Source: an uncultured Clostridia bacterium (lineage in GTDB: Bacteria > Bacillota > Clostridia > Christensenellales > Borkfalkiaceae). Taken from it: a stretch of DNA of 51,345 bases. Each line of letters opens with the position of its first letter. The stretch's first letter is position 1. The notes beneath the pieces were generated by a model, which had not been told where the DNA came from, did no database searches, and worked only from the letters and a program-made list of their open reading frames with translations. The stretch is from positions 1 to 51,345 of the forward strand of contig CANREF010000010.1 of assembly GCA_947629575.1 (NCBI GenBank). Direction: 5' to 3'. The translations under genes were made by a program, and so were the position numbers. This document shows positions 50,316 through 51,345 of this stretch, one piece after another.

Positions 50316-50834
50316 ATCCTTGCGGGCATGAATGCCCGCGAAGTATTCCCGGCAAGAGGAAATCGAAAAGTTAAATAGACGGCCTTGTGGTCAAGCGGTT
50401 AAGACGGCGAGTTCTTATGGTGCGGTTACGGGGGCGTCCCGCCCGAAGTTTCTTTTGTGGACTAAGGGCGGCACGAGCGGGCAATGCCCGCGAAGTATTC
50501 TCGGCAAGAGGGAATCGAAAATAAAACAGACGGCCTTGTGGTCAAGCGGTTAAGACGGCGAGTTTTGACGGTGCGGTCACGGGGGCGCCCCGCCCGAAGT
50601 TTCTTTTGTGGACTAAGGGCGGCACGAGCGGGCAATGCCCGCGAAGTATTCCCGGCAAGAGGGAATCGAAAATAAAACAGACGGCCTTGTGGTCAAGCGG
50701 TTAAGACGGCGAGTTTTGACAGTGCGGTCACGGGGGCGCCCCGCCCGAAGTTTCTTTTGTGGACTAAGGGCGGCACGAGCGGGCAACGCCCGCGAAGTAT
50801 TCCCGGCAAGAGGGAATCGAAAAGTTAAATAGAC
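50316..50834 (+). repeat. Tandem 151-bp repeats headed by tRNA-Glu 5' sequence
   Basis: Three full units whose tRNA-like heads begin at 50381, 50532 and 50683; the intact tRNA begins at 50835, so the period is 151, 151 and 152. Each head repeats the first 29 bases of tRNA-Glu exactly, then diverges in the anticodon arm (loop TTCTTAT or TTTTGAC). The rest of the unit has hairpins CGGGG/CCCCG, CCGCCC/GGGCGG, GCGGGC/GCCCGC and ATTCCC/GGGAAT. Short open frames in the array are by-products of the repeats. Confidence 0.88.
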
Positions 50835-50909
50835 GGCCTTGTGGTCAAGCGGTTAAGACGGCGCCCTCTCACGGCGCAATCCCGGGTTCGATTCCCGGCA
50901 AGGTCACCA
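50835..50909 (+). tRNA. tRNA-Glu (anticodon CTC)
   Basis: Complete cloverleaf with CCA encoded. Acceptor GGCCTTG / CAAGGTC (one G-U pair), D arm with GTCAAGCGGTTAAGAC, anticodon stem GCGCC/GGCGC with loop CTCTCAC (anticodon CTC), T arm CCGGG-TTCGATT-CCCGG. Reads GAG codons. Confidence 0.93.
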
Positions 50910-50912
50910 TAG

Positions 50913-50961
50913 TCAGTCTAATCCGAATATTTCACAATGTTCGGTTTGGGCTGATTTTTTT
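50913..50961 (+). terminator. Terminator of the tRNA-Glu transcript
   Basis: Imperfect 15-base stem (TCAGTCTAATCCGAA / TTCGGTTTGGGCTGA) followed by T7. Confidence 0.8.
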
Positions 50962-50980
50962 GTACTCCGAAATACTTCGT

Positions 50981-51283
50981 TTATGCCCGCTGAAATGCCC
51001 TCTGCGGGGTTTTGCGCGTGTCCTCGGTTTCCTCTCCGTATCGTTCCAAACGGCGGTTTATGCCGCAAAAGCCGCTTGACATGAGTTGGGGCGTGTTAGG
51101 CTGTCGCCAAAGGCAAACAAAAAGCCCCCACGGGGCTGTGTCAGTTGGCTCTTTGCCTATCCAACACGCCCCATAGAGGCTCGTGTCAAGCGGAATGTGG
51201 AATAAATAGCCGTTAGGTGTCAGATGAGGAAACTCATCAAAATCATCTTTCTGTTCAGTCGGATATTTCGCATATAAAAACAA
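50981..51283 (-). CDS. Doubtful open frame, unknown
   Basis: 100 codons from a TTG start without ribosome binding site. Not recognised. It runs through a long nested inverted repeat (51072-51193), which explains most of its composition, so it is more likely non-coding. Confidence 0.2.
   Translation of the reverse strand: MFLYAKYPTEQKDDFDEFPHLTPNGYLFHIPLDTSLYGACWIGKEPTDTAPWGLFVCLWRQPNTPQLMSSGFCGINRRLERYGEETEDTRKTPQRAFQRA
51072..51193. repeat. Four-level nested hairpin
   Basis: Nested perfect arms: CCGCTTGACA/TGTCAAGCGG (51072-51081, 51184-51193), GGGGCGTGTT/AACACGCCCC (51088-51097, 51163-51172), AGGCAAA/TTTGCCT (51111-51117, 51152-51158), AGCCCC/GGGGCT (51123-51128, 51132-51137). A 122-nt long hairpin, either a miniature mobile element or a structured RNA. 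Confidence 0.75.
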
Positions 51284-51345
51284 AAGCCCCGCTCGCCGTC
51301 GGGACTTGTGTTGATAGGGCTATTGAAGATGATTTCTATTCTGTC

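Noticed and set aside
50381..50760. Functional tRNA-Lys or tRNA-Gln genes in the repeat heads (loops TTCTTAT, TTTTGAC)
   Set aside because: The anticodon stem is mispaired and no 3' acceptor strand complementary to GGCCTTG follows, so they are tRNA-derived but not mature tRNAs.
50332..50832. Three overlapping small open frames with near-identical proteins
   Set aside because: They arise from the 151-bp repeats; the starts fall inside a hairpin and none has a ribosome binding site.

Overview
The window reads as chromosome of an anaerobic, low-complexity-envelope Bacillota, most likely an uncultured gut Clostridia lineage. Support: Gram-positive-type hprK, mutS2, tmcAL and yceD-rpmF, a large (about 270 nt) Gram-positive SRP RNA, a ylxY-mlpA gene pair as in spore formers, pta-ackA fermentation genes, a flavin reductase-rubredoxin, several sigma-A promoters with 17-bp spacers, and big lipoproteins with BspA-type leucine-rich repeats. 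The exact taxon is inference. There is no phage, insertion sequence or CRISPR array.

Layout. 1-9.4 kb: an M18 aminopeptidase, then on the minus strand a 2317-residue lipoprotein made of about 30 cysteine-pair repeats plus a leucine-rich tail, the SRP RNA and a small XRE regulator whose start lies in a perfect 40-bp palindrome. 9.4-20.4 kb: glycerophosphodiesterase-like exported protein, Mrp/Nbp35 Fe-S carrier, XRE regulator, a membrane-tethered YegP-domain protein, two flavoproteins in an operon, another XRE gene, a collagen-like/leucine-rich lipoprotein, and tmcAL. 20.4-24.6 kb: pta, a repeat-filled gap, ackA, yceD-rpmF, flavin reductase-rubredoxin. 24.7-33.1 kb: an accessory envelope-stress-like region: TetR regulator, unknown repeat protein, hexapeptide acetyltransferase, cardiolipin synthase, a divergent SLOG/XRE pair, a duplicated BcrA-type ABC transporter, and an ArsR regulator. 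A 31/32 conserved box in front of two of these operons ties them to one regulon. 33.2-36.3 kb: csoR-copA-copZ copper operon with two CsoR operators, in which copA runs in frame into copZ through an array of REP-like repeats. 36.4-44.4 kb: a five-gene overlapping operon uvrC-HAD hydrolase-hprK-U32 protease-mutS2. 44.4-45.3 kb: gene-free, palindrome-rich repeat island. 45.3-50 kb: ylxY-like deacetylase, M16 peptidase, deoxyinosine glycosylase, acpP, and a STAS / SpoIIE-phosphatase-kinase partner-switch pair. 50-51.3 kb: probable 6S RNA, then a promoter, three 151-bp repeats each starting with a tRNA-Glu 5' part, an intact tRNA-Glu(CTC), a terminator, and a large nested hairpin at the edge.

How things fit together: most genes are housekeeping (proteolysis, Fe-S assembly, carbon catabolite control, DNA repair, acetate fermentation, ribosome and acyl-carrier supply). 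The less ordinary parts are regulatory: several genes have a -10 element six bases before the start codon and no ribosome binding site (likely leaderless mRNAs), several regulators sit behind clean palindromes, and the tRNA-Glu gene appears to be transcribed behind a tandem array of tRNA-derived repeats.
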